Shown piece after piece: positions 62,245 through 64,000 of a stretch of DNA of 64,000 nt. Both the position numbers and the translations under genes were made by a program. Each line of letters opens with the position of its first letter. Position 1 is the stretch's first letter. The DNA comes from Streptomyces sp. NBC_01439 (GTDB lineage Bacteria; Actinomycetota; Actinomycetes; Streptomycetales; Streptomycetaceae). The stretch covers positions 4,841,501-4,905,500 of the forward strand of contig NZ_CP109487.1 of assembly GCF_036227605.1 (NCBI RefSeq), in the 5' to 3' direction. The notes under the pieces were generated by a model, which was not told the origin of the DNA, did not search any database, and was given only the letters and a program-made list of their open reading frames with translations.

Positions 62245-63526
62245 GCGGACCCCGGACGCACCGCAGGGCCCCTGCGTGATCGTCGACCCGTACTCCTCGG
62301 GGGCGCTGTTCGCACAGACGCTCGCCGACCACGGCGTCCCGGTGGTGGCGGTGGTCACCGGCCCCCGGCCGCCGGAGGCCTACGCCTCCTCCTACCAGCC
62401 GCAGGACTTCCCCGAGATCATCGTCTACGAGGGCGACCTGGAGGCCGTCGCGCAGCGGCTGCGGGCGCTGGACCCGCGCTGTGTCGTGGCGGGCTGCGAG
62501 TCCGGGGTGGAACTGGCCGAACGGCTCGCACCGCTCGTGACGCCCGAGCGGTGCAACGTACCCGAACTCGCCGATGCCCGCAGGGACAAGAGCGCCATGG
62601 CGGCCGCCGCCCTGGCGGCGGGCCTGCCGGTCATCCCGCAGATCTGCACCGCCGACGCCGACGAGGTGGCGGCCTGGCTGGAGCGCGAGGGCCTGGCCGG
62701 GGCGGACCTGGTCGTCAAACCGCCCAAGAGCGCCAGCACGGACGGCGTGATCAAGCTGACCGGCGGAGAGGACTGGCGGAGCGTGTTCGCGCGCCAGCTC
62801 GGCCGGGTCAACCAGTTCGGCGAGGTCGACGACCGGCTCCTGGTCCAGAAGTTCGTCACCGGCACCGAATACGTGATCGACACCTTCAGCCACGACGGCA
62901 AGCACGCCGTGGTCGACGTGTGCGCCTACCGCAAGGTCGACAACGGTCCGCACATGGCCGTCTACGACACCATGCGCTGGCTCCCCCCGGACGATCCGGC
63001 CCTGCCCGGCCTCACGGAGTACGTCTTCGGCGTCCTGGACGCGGTGGGTCTGCGCTTCGGCTCAGCCCATGTCGAAGTGATGGGCACCGCGGAGGGACCG
63101 CTGCTCATCGAGCTCGGTGCCCGGCCGCACGGCGGCGGCCAGCCGCGGTTCAACCGCAACGCCACCGGCGACAGCCAGATCGACCGGACCGTGCGCTGGC
63201 TGACCGGGGGCGAACTCCCGCAGGGCTACGAGCTGCTCGTCCACCAGATGTGCGTCTTCCACATCGCGCCCCGCTCCGGAACCGTCCGCGGCACGGCCGC
63301 CCTCGACGTCGTCCGCGACCTGCCCAGCCACCACTTCTCGATCCAGAACCTGGCCGACGGCGATCACGTCCCCGCCACCCGGGACCTGGTCGACAGCCTC
63401 AACTTCGGATTCGTGATCCTCGCCCACCCCGACGCCGAGCAGATCCAGCGGGACTACGAGGCCGTCCGGGCCGCGGAGCGCCTGCTTTCCATCGAGGAGC
63501 AGCGATCAACACCGCCGCCTTCCTGA
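62231..63526 (+). CDS. ATP-grasp ligase
   Basis: A 431-residue ATP-grasp protein: ADLVVKPPKSASTDGVIKL, LVQKFVTGTEYVIDTF, and metal-binding LLIELGARPHGGGQP. It differs from the BacD-like pair and opens GPCVIVDPYSSGALFAQ, the preATP-grasp domain. GTG 62231 lies within the hydrolase 3' end. It probably activates a carboxylate for amide formation. It is the fourth full-length ATP-grasp gene of the cluster. Confidence 0.9.
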   Translation: MTSAERTPDAPQGPCVIVDPYSSGALFAQTLADHGVPVVAVVTGPRPPEAYASSYQPQDFPEIIVYEGDLEAVAQRLRALDPRCVVAGCESGVELAERLAPLVTPERCNVPELADARRDKSAMAAAALAAGLPVIPQICTADADEVAAWLEREGLAGADLVVKPPKSASTDGVIKLTGGEDWRSVFARQLGRVNQFGEVDDRLLVQKFVTGTEYVIDTFSHDGKHAVVDVCAYRKVDNGPHMAVYDTMRWLPPDDPALPGLTEYVFGVLDAVGLRFGSAHVEVMGTAEGPLLIELGARPHGGGQPRFNRNATGDSQIDRTVRWLTGGELPQGYELLVHQMCVFHIAPRSGTVRGTAALDVVRDLPSHHFSIQNLADGDHVPATRDLVDSLNFGFVILAHPDAEQIQRDYEAVRAAERLLSIEEQRSTPPPS

Positions 63527-64000
63527 TCAGTTCCCTGGTGGTGATCATGACGCCCGGGCCCGATCTCGTCATGATCACCAACCTGGTGCTGAACGGCTCC
63601 CTGCGGGTGGCCACCGCCGCCGCGCTCGGCATGATCACCGCGGGGGCCGTCCAGGCCGGGCTCGGCGCGGCCGGGCTGGCCGCGCTCCTCGCGGCGAGCC
63701 CGGGGCTCTTCGCCGCCTTCCGCTGGGCCGGCGCGGTCGTACTGCTCGGCTGGGCCGTGCTCGCCCTGCGGCGGGCCACCGGCCGAGCCGGCACCGGCGC
63801 CCCGGCGCCGCCGCCGAAGGCCACGGTCGCGGTCCCCGCGCACGCGACGGGTCAACCGCCCGCCGGCCCCCCTGTACCCGGAAGGGCAGCCGGCAACGCC
63901 GGCCCCTCGGTGCGCCAGGCCTTCGGGCAGGGCCTGCTGTGCACCGGGTCCAATCCCAAGGTGGGCATCTTCCTGATGGCCTTCCTGCCCCAGTTCGTGC
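63505..64000 (+). CDS. LysE-family amino-acid exporter (partial, cut by right edge)
   Basis: The frame reads INTAAFLISSLVVIMTPGPD at its start, the conserved first helix of LysE/RhtB exporters. Further helices, a Pro/Ala-rich loop of about 35 residues, and the family signature SNPKVGIFLMAFLPQFV follow. The natural first codon by alignment is ATC at 63505, directly after GAGGAG; no ATG, GTG or TTG is in frame upstream, and GTG 63538 would cut the first helix. It overlaps the ATP-grasp gene by 22 bases. It probably exports an amino-acid-like product. Confidence 0.8.
   Translation, partial: MNTAAFLISSLVVIMTPGPDLVMITNLVLNGSLRVATAAALGMITAGAVQAGLGAAGLAALLAASPGLFAAFRWAGAVVLLGWAVLALRRATGRAGTGAPAPPPKATVAVPAHATGQPPAGPPVPGRAAGNAGPSVRQAFGQGLLCTGSNPKVGIFLMAFLPQFV

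Overview
The window is high-GC actinobacterial DNA and almost certainly comes from a Streptomyces or close relative. Support comes from codon use, GTG/TTG starts, many 4-base ATGA/GTGA gene overlaps, class E sortases, CrgA, DUF5324, an AfsR-type regulator and a Streptomyces-type parS. The parS site, a cluster of four DnaA boxes and the FHA/PP2C/RodA/PBP/PknB block place it in the conserved core, probably not far from oriC.

Layout, 0-33 kb (core). 0-4.3 kb: a MerR regulator cut by the left edge, a polytopic membrane protein, a SpoU-type RNA methyltransferase and a DUF5819/HTTM pair. 4.4-8.1 kb: a compact paaABCDE operon (phenylacetyl-CoA epoxidase) behind a palindromic candidate operator and closed by a strong terminator. 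8.2-15.6 kb: acyl-CoA dehydrogenase, rhodanese, J-domain protein, parS, DUF2252 protein, a two-component system and a YrhB-like protein. 15.87 kb: tRNA-Leu(CAG). 16.2-24.4 kb: the growth and cell-wall signalling operon fhaA-fhaB-pstP-rodA-pbpA-pknB. 24.6-28.6 kb: three class E sortases, a PabA/TrpG-type glutaminase and a DUF881 protein. 28.7-32 kb: crgA, the DnaA-box cluster, rhomboid protease, cyclophilin, DUF5324 protein and LysM protein.

Layout, 32-64 kb (accessory). This half reads as a biosynthetic gene cluster. Regulators at its left side are an AfsR/SARP-NB-ARC-TPR protein and an HTH-NB-ARC protein. Two operons diverge from about 51.2-51.5 kb. The leftward operon encodes a flavin amino-acid N-hydroxylase, a cupin, a methionyl-tRNA-synthetase-like enzyme, an MFS exporter, an ATP-grasp ligase, a dimethylargininase-like enzyme, a small unknown protein, a signal-less solute-binding-like protein, a YbaK-like deacylase, a second ATP-grasp ligase, a DAO-type flavoenzyme and an MmcQ-like protein. 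The rightward operon encodes a second dimethylargininase-like enzyme, an O6-alkylguanine-DNA alkyltransferase, a 2OG-Fe(II) oxygenase, then (after an IS4 insertion) a PRMT-like arginine methyltransferase, a 471-aa haem-oxygenase-like diiron plus cupin enzyme, a Rieske ferredoxin, an ATP-grasp ligase, an MFS exporter, an HSL-type hydrolase, another ATP-grasp ligase and a LysE exporter cut by the right edge.

How the cluster probably works. The methyltransferase and diiron-cupin pair match SznE/SznF of streptozotocin biosynthesis; every SznF metal ligand I can recall is present at the same residue number. This predicts an N-nitrosourea made from arginine. N-hydroxylase + cupin + MetRS-like protein + DAO flavoenzyme match the Spb38/Spb40/Spb39 hydrazine-forming machinery, with the cupin-MetRS fusion split into two overlapping genes. 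Two different N-N bond-forming systems thus sit in one apparent locus, with several peptide-bond-type ligases, two exporters and a DNA-alkylation repair pair that would suit self-protection against a methylating product. Product identity is inference.
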